Shown in pieces: positions 10,036 to 17,942 of a DNA stretch of 64,000 nucleotides (position 1 is the first letter of the stretch; the number at the start of each line of letters is the position of its first letter). The notes beneath the pieces are model-generated. The model made no database searches, was not told the DNA's origin, and saw only the letters and a list, made by a program, of their open reading frames with translations. A program made the position numbers and the translations under genes. The stretch comes from Prosthecobacter debontii (GTDB lineage Bacteria > Verrucomicrobiota > Verrucomicrobiia > Verrucomicrobiales > Akkermansiaceae), in contig CAMBPB010000001.1 in NCBI GenBank assembly GCA_945869465.1, forward strand, positions 62,001-126,000, given 5' to 3'.

Positions 10036-10516
10036 AATTTCAGGGGGAAAGGGGGGCAAACACATTGTATCGAACTGGCGGATCAGTTTCCGCCCGGCCG
10101 TGGAAGCAATCGGGAAGTTGTATCCATCTCGAGACGGACTAGTCGAATTTATTGCCGAATACGCATCACACGTTAAGATTCCTCCCATGGATGAATCATC
10201 GACGAGGTCCCTTCCACGCTCACACGGAGTGAGAACGTATATGGAGAAATCCGCAGAATCCTGCTGTTTCGAAATTCTGTTATCGGGAGGGAAATTCATT
10301 GTCGGGGGAAACTGAACCACGACGCCTCGAAATTTTCCGGGACAGGTGCGCAGCTCAATCAACACAACCCGTATCATAAACCGATCCTCGGGGAATTACG
10401 CGATCACGTAAGCGTGAACCTTCTCTTGCTCAAGAATGTCAACCGGAACCCCGCTTATATCGTTTTACGAACATACAAAACAAGGTCGATTGCCTGCCCT
10501 TGCAGAAAGAGATGGG
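10036..10516. other. intergenic region upstream of the adhesin gene
   Basis: 481 bases between the DUF5672 gene and the adhesin signal peptide. No ORF here looks coding. It holds the dyad at 10396-10411 and a C-rich tract (on the transcribed strand) just before the adhesin ATG. The adhesin therefore probably has its own promoter here, unlike the tightly packed genes upstream. I see no convincing -35/-10 pair. Confidence 0.5.
10396..10411. promoter_or_regulatory. operator-like dyad TTACG-N6-CGTAA (site 1)
   Basis: A perfect 5-bp inverted repeat with a 6-bp spacer, the geometry of CRP/FNR-family operators. It lies in a 19-base sequence (10392-10410) that recurs with one mismatch at 36092-36110. 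It is about 360 bases upstream of the adhesin start. The regulator is unknown and the function is inferred only from symmetry, recurrence and position. Confidence 0.4.
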
Positions 10517-11413
10517 TCAGGCACCCTTGGTTTCCCCGGGCAGCAGGAAAGGTTCCCAGAAACTCCTGTCATATCGGGCCCAAGCGTGACAACCGAACGG
10601 CATTTTCCCGCCGTTCATCTCAAAACATTTCCGCGGACCAACCTCAAAGGCAAATTCGAGTCCCTGTTCAAGAGTCGCAACCTTGTAATCCGGCAGATAT
10701 GAAACGGCCCTGTCCGACCAGAAGATGTCGCCAAGCCGGCTGTATGGGCTGGGATCCTGCATCATGTCCCACTCGGCCACGATTCCGTTCACGATTTTGG
10801 AGCGGGGGAATATTGGTTGCAGTTTTCTCAATAGCTGAACAATTGAGCGGACGCGCCGACTGTTGCGCGTGAACATATCCATCCAATAGGTGCTGGGTTC
10901 CCGCCGATACCGGTTGTAGAGAACCTTCAGCGACGACTCGACGTTCATCATGCCGAATCCCGTGTTTCCCACCCGCGGCACTGTGACCCACGGCGCATCA
11001 TCGCACGGGATCCATGGCGCACCGATATAGTCCACTCCGGACTGACACCAGCGCTCCATTTGGTCAGACAGAACGAGGCTGTCCAGGTGGTAAATGAAAA
11101 TATAGCGGTAATCGGAAAATGCCTTGTAGAACAGCGGCGCGAAATGCAGGTGATTGATCGCGGCGACCGAACCAAAGAATTTGGAAGAGAAGTTCTTGAC
11201 CTTGAACCCCTCAAGCCTAACAGGCGAGTCCGGAGGTGCAACCAAATATCTATCATACTTTCCCAGATAGTGCTCAAGATGACGGACTGAAAGCATTTCG
11301 TCCTCGGTAAGCGTCGGCCGGTTAGACAAGAGCACCAGAATCGCCACACTCTTGGAGGGCGGACGCTTCTGTCTGTAGGGACGCGCAAGCAGGCGGGTGA
11401 GTGCGTGGATCAT
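10517..11413 (-). CDS. DUF5672 family putative glycosyltransferase
   Basis: About 298 residues from the ATG at 11413. An upstream in-frame ATG at 11515 would overlap the truncated nucleotidyltransferase, so I chose the internal one. The pattern YIFIYHLDSLVLSD, then YIGAPWIP, then VGNTGFGMMNVES and a late FAFEVGPRKCFEMNGG...PFGCHAW is characteristic of DUF5672 proteins, which occur in glycan clusters and have a GT-A-like fold. It likely transfers a sugar to the surface polysaccharide. It is the last polysaccharide gene before the adhesin. Donor and acceptor are unknown. Confidence 0.75.
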   Translation of the reverse strand: MIHALTRLLARPYRQKRPPSKSVAILVLLSNRPTLTEDEMLSVRHLEHYLGKYDRYLVAPPDSPVRLEGFKVKNFSSKFFGSVAAINHLHFAPLFYKAFSDYRYIFIYHLDSLVLSDQMERWCQSGVDYIGAPWIPCDDAPWVTVPRVGNTGFGMMNVESSLKVLYNRYRREPSTYWMDMFTRNSRRVRSIVQLLRKLQPIFPRSKIVNGIVAEWDMMQDPSPYSRLGDIFWSDRAVSYLPDYKVATLEQGLEFAFEVGPRKCFEMNGGKMPFGCHAWARYDRSFWEPFLLPGETKGA

Positions 11414-11450
11414 ATCAGGGAGGGGGAGTGATTGATTATTGGTTTCAAGA

Positions 11451-11744
11451 TCAGTTTTGGCTGAAAATGATTTGATATATGAGTTCGCGCATGCCGACCG
11501 CCGAGCCGTCCCCATAGTATTCCGGAATGTCCCATTTGCCCTTGCGCAGGATGGAAAACGCCGTCCTTACCCCGCCGATTCTCATTTTCTCCAGAAGTGC
11601 GTGCGAGGCCACTTTGACCCGCTCGGAACCATCGGGAAGTTTGTGCAAACCCACTGGAAACAACTCTTTGCTGCACGGCAGGGGTGATATCCGGGTCGCA
11701 TGGCCACCACAAGGAATCAGCCCTATCACTTCGTGATCACTCAT
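11451..11744 (-). pseudogene. truncated sugar nucleotidyltransferase (N-terminal 97 residues only)
   Basis: Encodes IGLIPCGGHATRISPLPCSK then ELFPVG, the glycine-rich nucleotide loop and the Lys motif of RmlA/GalU-like nucleotidyltransferases, then LREGKWDIP-type sequence (here ILRKGKWDIPEYYGDG). The frame stops after 97 codons, whereas such enzymes have about 240-300 residues. The sugar-binding and second metal-binding parts are missing, and I find no continuation in another frame before the DUF5672 start at 11413. Probably inactive, left by a deletion whose right end is the DUF5672 gene. Confidence 0.7.
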
Positions 11745-11769
11745 AATTACCTTCTCTCAAATCGGTCGT

Positions 11770-13101
11770 TCAAGCCAGCAACCACACCTTGCCATGGTAG
11801 GAAGGAAAGAGGCAATCCAACAATACGGCCGCCTCATGGGTTCCCCAACAATCCGCATAACTCTCGGCCATCCTATCGAACCGGTGCCATCCACAAACCA
11901 ACTGCATGAACGAGGCGTCGGGAAACCGCGCGTCTCCCTCCCACACTTCGTTCGGGTTCCAGGATTCGATGTTCGAGATCCGGCCTCGCTCGAAGGATAA
12001 TTGTATGCCGCCACGGAAAAAATTTAGCTTTAACTCTCCACTGTAGCCTTCCGCCACCGTGCCAATCAAATGCTTTTCCATTTCGGGACGGATCCGGCGC
12101 AGCAAGGCGACCATGTCCGGAACCCGGATATACCAGGGACTTGCCTTGATCTCGCGGAGATGGCTCTTCGGTATCGCATGATACAAGGGATGATCCCGCT
12201 CGAGTGCCAACTCCAGCCCCAGTAGTTCTTCGCATGCAAGGATGCCATCCGCAACCAGGGCTTTGCCTTTTTCCCACAGGCCTTTCAACAGCTCCGGCCA
12301 TACATTCAGATAGCCCGCGCCTGCCTTCAATTCGACTTGGTAGATGCGGAGCATCGGCATGTGTGACAGGGCGATACATGGCAGGTATTGCACATAACCC
12401 AGGCGACTGCCAGCCGCATCCTCAACGATCAGCCAATCACGACGCCGGGTATTGTCCTTCGAGCGCCCTGAGAACTCGTAATCCCATTCTTCGCTCGAAC
12501 GGGCCGCCGCAAACAACTCCCGGCAACTGGCCTGTTCATAGACATTGCGGATGAATGCATGATCATCAGAGGTTGCCGGGCGCACGCGGCAGCCGCCGGG
12601 TCCTTTCAAACGCGTTAAGTGCATGGAATCCACGCATCGGCTGCCCCACATCTTGACGCCCATCTCATAGCCAAATTGTCGGTATATCCAGTCAACCCCG
12701 GTGATCACCTGCATCAGCTCACCTTTCGCCGCACTTCGGGCATGAATGGCCTGAAACTGCTTTCGCACCAACCCCCGCCGGCGGTAGTCCGGGTCGGTTG
12801 CAACCAGCTCGGGACGTCCAACCTGAAACGGAATGCCGCCGTATAGCCAGGTCTGCGAAATCAGGCATACCGACGAGACAATTTTTTGGGATCTCGTGTC
12901 CACCACCACCGTGAAATCGCCTGCCTGAACCGTCGGATGCCGGCCGGACGCCAAATCCGCAGTCCAGCCGGTGAAACGAGCGTCAAAAAGCCGGGTATTG
13001 AATTCCACAAGCGCTTCCGCGTCTTGCGGTCCTGCCAGACGAAGCACGAGAGGATCGCCACAACAAAGCGGCATCTGACTCAAGATGGAAGAACTTGGCA
13101 T
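11770..13101 (-). CDS. GNAT-family N-acetyltransferase, Eis-like
   Basis: 443 residues. The N-terminal half is a GNAT fold: LRLAGPQDAEALVEFN opens the domain and VATDPDYRRRGLVRKQF is the acetyl-CoA pyrophosphate loop (R/Q-x-x-G-x-G/A type, here RRRGLV). VDWIYRQFGYEM is the strand seen in Eis-like enhanced-survival acetyltransferases. The C-terminal half (about 200 residues) matches the second GNAT-like and sterol-carrier-like parts of that family, but weakly. It lies 24 bases downstream of the class IV aminotransferase and probably acts with it. The substrate could be an amino sugar or amino acid of the polysaccharide; this is inference. Confidence 0.75.
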   Translation of the reverse strand: MPSSSILSQMPLCCGDPLVLRLAGPQDAEALVEFNTRLFDARFTGWTADLASGRHPTVQAGDFTVVVDTRSQKIVSSVCLISQTWLYGGIPFQVGRPELVATDPDYRRRGLVRKQFQAIHARSAAKGELMQVITGVDWIYRQFGYEMGVKMWGSRCVDSMHLTRLKGPGGCRVRPATSDDHAFIRNVYEQASCRELFAAARSSEEWDYEFSGRSKDNTRRRDWLIVEDAAGSRLGYVQYLPCIALSHMPMLRIYQVELKAGAGYLNVWPELLKGLWEKGKALVADGILACEELLGLELALERDHPLYHAIPKSHLREIKASPWYIRVPDMVALLRRIRPEMEKHLIGTVAEGYSGELKLNFFRGGIQLSFERGRISNIESWNPNEVWEGDARFPDASFMQLVCGWHRFDRMAESYADCWGTHEAAVLLDCLFPSYHGKVWLLA

Positions 13102-13125
13102 TGTTCACTGCGCTGTTGGAATTCT

Positions 13126-14064
13126 TCAGTAAGTCCGCTGCTTGTCGCTCGTCACCTTGTCGGTCAGGACCGAGAGCTCTACGAACGGATGTGGATCGAC
13201 GTTGCGAACCGCCCGGAAATACCTCGCCTGAAGGGACCGCAGAATCGGTGACTCCCCGTTGAGTGGCTGGCCTTCGATCGACTTGACCAGAATCAGTTCC
13301 GCAAGTGTGCCGCAGAGGGCGATTTCGTCGGCGACAAGCAGCTCGGTTCGATCGATGGGGCGACGGATGAAGGGAATGTTCATCGACTTGGCCATGGCTT
13401 CGACAATGTCCAATGTAACGCTTTCCAAGGCACCCTCTGTTGCGGGAGGAGTGTAAATGACGCCATCGCGCACCATCACAATGCACGATGCGGTGGCCTC
13501 GGCCACCCGCCCCGAGGTATTGAGAAGAACCATGTCCTGGCAGCCGAGTGCCTTACCTTCGATGCGGGCGAGCCGCGCGACTTGATAGTTGCTGCCCGCC
13601 TTGATGCGTGCCGGAAGGGAGACATCGGGGCTCCTGCGCCAAGTACTCAGACCAAGGGCGATCGGATCGGGAACCCGCTTGTCCTGATGGTAACCGGTAA
13701 TCACCAAATCAGCGACGGTACCCTCACCCCAATGACCCTCAACGCCGTATAGTGTCGTCCGGAACCACATGTCCTGGTCGGATTCGAGCAGTGCCTCGAC
13801 GAGCTGTGCGAGCGCGTTCCGGTAATCGTCGAAACTAGTCTCAAAGGGGATGTGAAGCAACCTCGCCGAACGACGGAGGCGTTCGTAGTGGCTGCGCAAC
13901 TGGACGATCCCAAAAGGACCTTCAGGTTGCCAATAGCCCTTTAGGCCTTCGAATACATTCAAACTCCGCGTCACGGCCTCACACCCGATGTGGAGTGTGG
14001 CCTCATTCCAAAGGCAGAGGCCGCCATTCATATACACGTATTTTGGTTGTTGTAGTTTTACCAT
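13126..14064 (-). CDS. class IV aminotransferase (BCAT/DAAT-like)
   Basis: PLP-dependent transaminase of fold type IV, 312 residues from the ATG at 14064. An earlier ATG at 14160 would overlap the Wzt gene and adds non-conserved residues. YMNGGLCLWNEATLHIG starts the fold. RIKAGSNYQVARL carries the PLP lysine, NTSGRVAEATASCIVMV binds the phosphate, and LVADEIALCGTLAELILVKS is the C-terminal signature. These features resemble branched-chain aminotransferase. Its location between the ABC exporter and a GNAT gene suggests making or trimming an amino-acid or amino-sugar substituent rather than housekeeping leucine synthesis, but that is not shown. Confidence 0.82.
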   Translation of the reverse strand: MVKLQQPKYVYMNGGLCLWNEATLHIGCEAVTRSLNVFEGLKGYWQPEGPFGIVQLRSHYERLRRSARLLHIPFETSFDDYRNALAQLVEALLESDQDMWFRTTLYGVEGHWGEGTVADLVITGYHQDKRVPDPIALGLSTWRRSPDVSLPARIKAGSNYQVARLARIEGKALGCQDMVLLNTSGRVAEATASCIVMVRDGVIYTPPATEGALESVTLDIVEAMAKSMNIPFIRRPIDRTELLVADEIALCGTLAELILVKSIEGQPLNGESPILRSLQARYFRAVRNVDPHPFVELSVLTDKVTSDKQRTY

Positions 14065-14117
14065 AAGTTGTTGTTTGTCCGGACTGATAAATGATGGGCG
14101 GCCAATCGGCAGAATTT

Positions 14118-15428
14118 TCAATCGTTGACGCCGGTCCGCGGCAAAAACGAGGTGGTCCAATCGAGCAATGGCCGGATCAGCCCGGGCATCGGCTGGCCAT
14201 AGTCACCCCGTGACGTGTTCGTCGCGGAGAAATCATCCACCACCCGAAACGCGACCGCCTCGCCCACGATGGCGTGGACGGCCTCGGGGTCCAGTGTCAT
14301 CATCACGGCTTCAACGTAGATGTAGCCCTCAGCCAGCAGGTTACCCGGAATCCATCCCGTACTCACATAGCGACCGGGCGCGCGCCGCTGCCCTCTCCAA
14401 GCGGGGTCCAGATCCACCGCCACGAAAAGCACGGTGCCGTCCTGATTTCGAAGTGCGAAATGAGGGAGGAATTTGTGGCCGGGCACCAAGACTTCGAATT
14501 CCAGTTCGATTCCGACGGATTCGTGAACTTCGATCGAATCCACCACCGCGCCCTCTCCCGATCGAACGCGCACCCCGCATAGACGTACAACTTCATCACC
14601 CGGGGCCGACGAAACGTCCTCCCACTCCCGCACGGCCGTCGTCGTTACACCCGAGTTCATATAGGCGCTCGCCACTTGAGCGGAGGGTCCGTCGAGCTCG
14701 ACCTGCCCCTTGTGGAGGAGAATGCAACGCGAACAAAGCCGCGTCACCGCCTGCATGTTGTGAGATACAAACAAGACGGTTCGTCCGGCGTGCGCCACGT
14801 CATCCATCTTTTGAAGGCATTTTCTCTGAAACTCCGCGTCCCCCACCGCCAAAACCTCGTCAACCACCAGGATTTCTGGCTCCAAATGGGCTGCGACTGC
14901 GAACGCCAACCGCACATACATTCCGCTGCTATATCGCTTTACCGGAGTGTCCAAGAACTTCTCAAGACTGGAGAAGGCGACGATCTCGTCGAACTTGCGT
15001 TTGATTTCCAGGCGTCCCATCCCAAGGATCGCTCCATTCAAATAGATGTTTTCACGACCGGTGAGCTCGGGATGAAAGCCGGTTCCAACTTCTAGCAGGC
15101 TTGACACCCGTCCACGCAGGTGGATCCGGCCGCGAGTGGGCTCGGTGATTCGGCTGAGGATTTTGAGCAACGTTGATTTTCCCGCGCCGTTGCGACCGAT
15201 GAATCCGACGACTTCTCCCTGCTTGACTTCGATGTTGATGTCGCGGAGTGCCCAAAACTCCTCGGTCTTCGCCCGCTTCCCATTGTTCGCGGAACGCAGC
15301 CAACCAAAAGGTGCCCGCACCGCTTGCTCAAGCACGTGGCGAAGTCCATCGCCTTTCTGCGCTTGGCGTCCGATAATGTAGCGTTTTGAAAGATTTTCGA
15401 CAGAAATAATGGATTCACTCATAAACAT
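14118..15428 (-). CDS. wzt: polysaccharide ABC exporter ATP-binding protein (Wzt-like)
   Basis: ATPase of the ABC-2 exporter that moves undecaprenyl-linked polysaccharide across the inner membrane. Walker A is GRNGAGKST at about residues 73-81; the signature is SSGMYVRLAFA and Walker B is EILVVDEVLAVGD. The N-terminal extension SKRYIIGRQAQKGDGLRHVL is typical of Wzt/TagH. The C-terminal ~170 residues form a Wzt_C-type carbohydrate-binding beta-sandwich (FALRNQDGTVLF, GRYVSTGWIPGNLLAEG), which in known Wzt proteins reads the capped glycan end. Starts at 15428 and 15422 are both possible. The permease lies just upstream. Confidence 0.9.
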   Translation of the reverse strand: MFMSESIISVENLSKRYIIGRQAQKGDGLRHVLEQAVRAPFGWLRSANNGKRAKTEEFWALRDINIEVKQGEVVGFIGRNGAGKSTLLKILSRITEPTRGRIHLRGRVSSLLEVGTGFHPELTGRENIYLNGAILGMGRLEIKRKFDEIVAFSSLEKFLDTPVKRYSSGMYVRLAFAVAAHLEPEILVVDEVLAVGDAEFQRKCLQKMDDVAHAGRTVLFVSHNMQAVTRLCSRCILLHKGQVELDGPSAQVASAYMNSGVTTTAVREWEDVSSAPGDEVVRLCGVRVRSGEGAVVDSIEVHESVGIELEFEVLVPGHKFLPHFALRNQDGTVLFVAVDLDPAWRGQRRAPGRYVSTGWIPGNLLAEGYIYVEAVMMTLDPEAVHAIVGEAVAFRVVDDFSATNTSRGDYGQPMPGLIRPLLDWTTSFLPRTGVND

Positions 15429-15502
15429 TGAATTGGAGGGGGCACGGTGAATGGAACCGCTCTATAGATAGGGGGAACCAGTGCATTTCGCTTGAAAAAC
15501 AC

Positions 15503-16318
15503 TCAGATCACATCGGCAAAGGTACGTTCGGTGCGGCGGAAATACCAAATGCCGCTGATGATGATCAAGATCACACCGGCAACTGAAATCCAAAACCCGG
15601 GCCAATAGATATCCTGTGCGCCGAGAATCGCCCAGCGGAAACCGTCAATCACGCCGACCATCGGGTTGATGGAATACAACCAGCGCCATTCCTCCGGAAC
15701 GACATTGCTGCTGAATCCAACGGGAGAGACATATAGTCCGAATTGGACGACAAATGGCACAATGTAACGAAAATCCCGGTAACGCACCATGAGTGCGGAC
15801 ACCCACAGACCCGCTCCGAAGGCCGTGGCAAAGGCGAGAAGCACGAAGACCGGCAGCATCGCAATCGAGACTCCCGGCACATATCCGTAGTATACCATCA
15901 TCAAGGTCATCAGGACTGACGAGATGAGAAAATCCACGAAACTGGTGATCACGCTGCTTACAGGCACCACCAGGCGCGGAAAGTAAACCTTTGAAATCAT
16001 TCCGGCATTGGAGACCAGGCTGTTGCCGCTTTCCGAAAATGCGGTGGCGAAGAACTGCCAGGGCAGCATGCCGCAAAACACTAGGATCGGATATGGCACC
16101 CCCCCGGATGGCATTTTCGCGAGCTTGCCGAAGATAAAGGTCAGGACCAGCATCGTGAGCAGCGGGCGGATCACCGCCCATGCCACACCGATGACTGTCT
16201 GCTTGTAGCGGACGAGGATATCCCGCCAGGCAAGGAAGTAAAACAACTCCCGGTAACGCCAAAGGTCCCGCCAGTATTGGCGCTCCGCGCGTCCGGATTC
16301 GATGATGATTTCGTTCAT
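15503..16318 (-). CDS. wzm: polysaccharide ABC exporter permease (Wzm-like)
   Basis: ABC-2 type membrane protein of 271 residues. The N-terminal YRELFYFLAWRDILVRYKQT is the amphipathic signature of polysaccharide permeases, followed by about six hydrophobic segments, with GLYVSPVGF and INPMVGVIDGFRW as family landmarks. It pairs with the ATPase gene about 75 bases downstream. It overlaps the preceding GT2 by 4 bases (ATGA), so translation is coupled. It implies ABC-dependent export of at least one glycan made in this locus. Confidence 0.9.
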   Translation of the reverse strand: MNEIIIESGRAERQYWRDLWRYRELFYFLAWRDILVRYKQTVIGVAWAVIRPLLTMLVLTFIFGKLAKMPSGGVPYPILVFCGMLPWQFFATAFSESGNSLVSNAGMISKVYFPRLVVPVSSVITSFVDFLISSVLMTLMMVYYGYVPGVSIAMLPVFVLLAFATAFGAGLWVSALMVRYRDFRYIVPFVVQFGLYVSPVGFSSNVVPEEWRWLYSINPMVGVIDGFRWAILGAQDIYWPGFWISVAGVILIIISGIWYFRRTERTFADVI

Positions 16319-17334
16319 GGATTGATTTTCGATTTGGGTGACAGAGGCATGGTTAGGAATTCGGGTGACAGGTTACCCCCGTCATGATCGCAGGGAAGGG
16401 ATGCGAGAGCCTGGACACGCGGCCAGCCGGGCATTCTCCGGCGCAGCGCGTGGCGCTTGGACGCTGAAAACATCCGGATTCTGGCGGCGACGCGGCCAAG
16501 GCGGCTCCCGTTGAGCAACATCTCCACAGATTGAATTTCGCCTTGCACGTCGGCCAGGGCGTGACGCACCAAATGTCCGACCTGAGGATCCGCTCCCGCC
16601 GCGGCATTGAGATATTCGAGAAAGCATTCGAGAACATTCCGCCACGCACGTGAATGGACCAATGGATCCTGCATGGCAATCACGCCGATGCCGCGGGTAT
16701 CGTTGTATTTCTCAACCAAGGGCTCCGCCACAAACGCCCACGGTCCCAAAAGGGACAGGCGGAAGGCTAGATCGTGGTCTTCGAGCAATCGCATTTCCGG
16801 ATTGAACCCCCCGACCTTCTCGAAGGCATCACGGCGCAGAAGCGCGACTTGATTGAACAGGATGAAACGAGTCGCGATGATTGGCGCGGGATTTGCCCAG
16901 AACCCCTCTTGCAAACGGCTCATCACGCCCGAGACCCCGAATGTGGTCCTGCCCGGGCCATCCTCATCGATCAGCTCGGCATTGCACATGCAGCAGGGCA
17001 CCGTCCCGCCGCCATCTATCATAACCTTGACTTGGCGGGCGATTTTTGACGACTTCCAAGTATCATCGGAGTCGAGAAACGCGATGAATTCGCCGCGTGA
17101 CAATCCCACTCCGGCGTTGCGCGCGGCCGAGGGCCCGGCATTTTTCTGGGAAATGAAGCGAATGCGCTCGCCATACCCTTCGAGCACTCCGACCGTCGCG
17201 TCCGTGGATCCATCGTCCACCACGATGACCTCCATGGGACAATACGACTGCTCCAGAGCGCTGTCGATAGAGCGCTGAACGGTATCGGCCCGATTGTAAG
17301 TCGGGATGATGACTGATACAAGAGGGTTGATCAT
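16315..17334 (-). CDS. glycosyltransferase family 2
   Basis: Start set at ATG 17334, which overlaps the stop of the acetyltransferase gene (ATGA) and begins directly with INPLVSVIIPTYNRADTV. The GT-A domain shows VDDGSTD, GPSAARNAGV and AFLDSDDTW (DxD metal site), then LLEDHDLAFRLSLLG near residue 200, the usual catalytic ED region of GT2. About 339 residues, soluble. Probably adds one sugar of the repeat unit on the cytoplasmic face. Donor unknown. Confidence 0.9.
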   Translation of the reverse strand: MINPLVSVIIPTYNRADTVQRSIDSALEQSYCPMEVIVVDDGSTDATVGVLEGYGERIRFISQKNAGPSAARNAGVGLSRGEFIAFLDSDDTWKSSKIARQVKVMIDGGGTVPCCMCNAELIDEDGPGRTTFGVSGVMSRLQEGFWANPAPIIATRFILFNQVALLRRDAFEKVGGFNPEMRLLEDHDLAFRLSLLGPWAFVAEPLVEKYNDTRGIGVIAMQDPLVHSRAWRNVLECFLEYLNAAAGADPQVGHLVRHALADVQGEIQSVEMLLNGSRLGRVAARIRMFSASKRHALRRRMPGWPRVQALASLPCDHDGGNLSPEFLTMPLSPKSKINP

Positions 17335-17915
17335 GGCCGCTCGGGGGATTCGGGACGCCGGAGGATTCTGGCAGGCACGCCGCCGGCGACACATCGGTCG
17401 GGAACATTTTCTCTAACAACTGAGTTGGCGCCGATGACGGCGTTCCTGCCAATCGTGACGCCCGGGCAAATCACCACGCCATGGCCAATCCACGCGCCCT
17501 CTCTGATGGTTACCGGTGAAATCTTCGTGATCCCCTGGTCTTTGATCGGGACCTGGCTGGAACCACAGGCGTGGGAATGGTCCGAAATGTGGACAAATCG
17601 CGCAATCAGCACGCCGCCTTCAATAGTGACACGCGACACCGCGGTGATCGTGCAATCACCCGAGATGGAGGTCTGGTGGCCGATCGAAATGACTGGCTGG
17701 AGCTTCGACTCATCCGAATCCATCACTTCAATCCAGCAGTTCGAGCCAATATAGACTTCACTTCCAATTTCGATTCCCGACTCGCCGCCCAGACGGACGG
17801 GAAGGCAGATGATTGACCGTCTGCCGAAGCGATGGAAAGCTCCTGCAAATAACAGCGAGCCAAGCTTGTCACGGATGCGCCTTGTCGCGCGGTAGGCATG
17901 GAGAAAAATGGACAT
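17331..17915 (-). CDS. hexapeptide-repeat acetyltransferase (WcaF-like)
   Basis: 194 residues with left-handed beta-helix repeats from about residue 45 (GIEIGSEVYIGSNCWIEV onward). The acceptor-side histidines are in HISDHSHACG and GAWIGHGVVICPGVTIG; the closing motif is VIGANSVVRENVPDRCVAGG then VPARILRR. Such enzymes use acetyl-CoA to acetylate a sugar hydroxyl or amine. CCGCCC stands directly before the ATG and there is no Shine-Dalgarno. Its stop overlaps the GT2 start. Confidence 0.87.
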   Translation of the reverse strand: MSIFLHAYRATRRIRDKLGSLLFAGAFHRFGRRSIICLPVRLGGESGIEIGSEVYIGSNCWIEVMDSDESKLQPVISIGHQTSISGDCTITAVSRVTIEGGVLIARFVHISDHSHACGSSQVPIKDQGITKISPVTIREGAWIGHGVVICPGVTIGRNAVIGANSVVRENVPDRCVAGGVPARILRRPESPERP

Positions 17916-17942
17916 GGGCGGATTGAGCGGTCGGCGTGGCGG

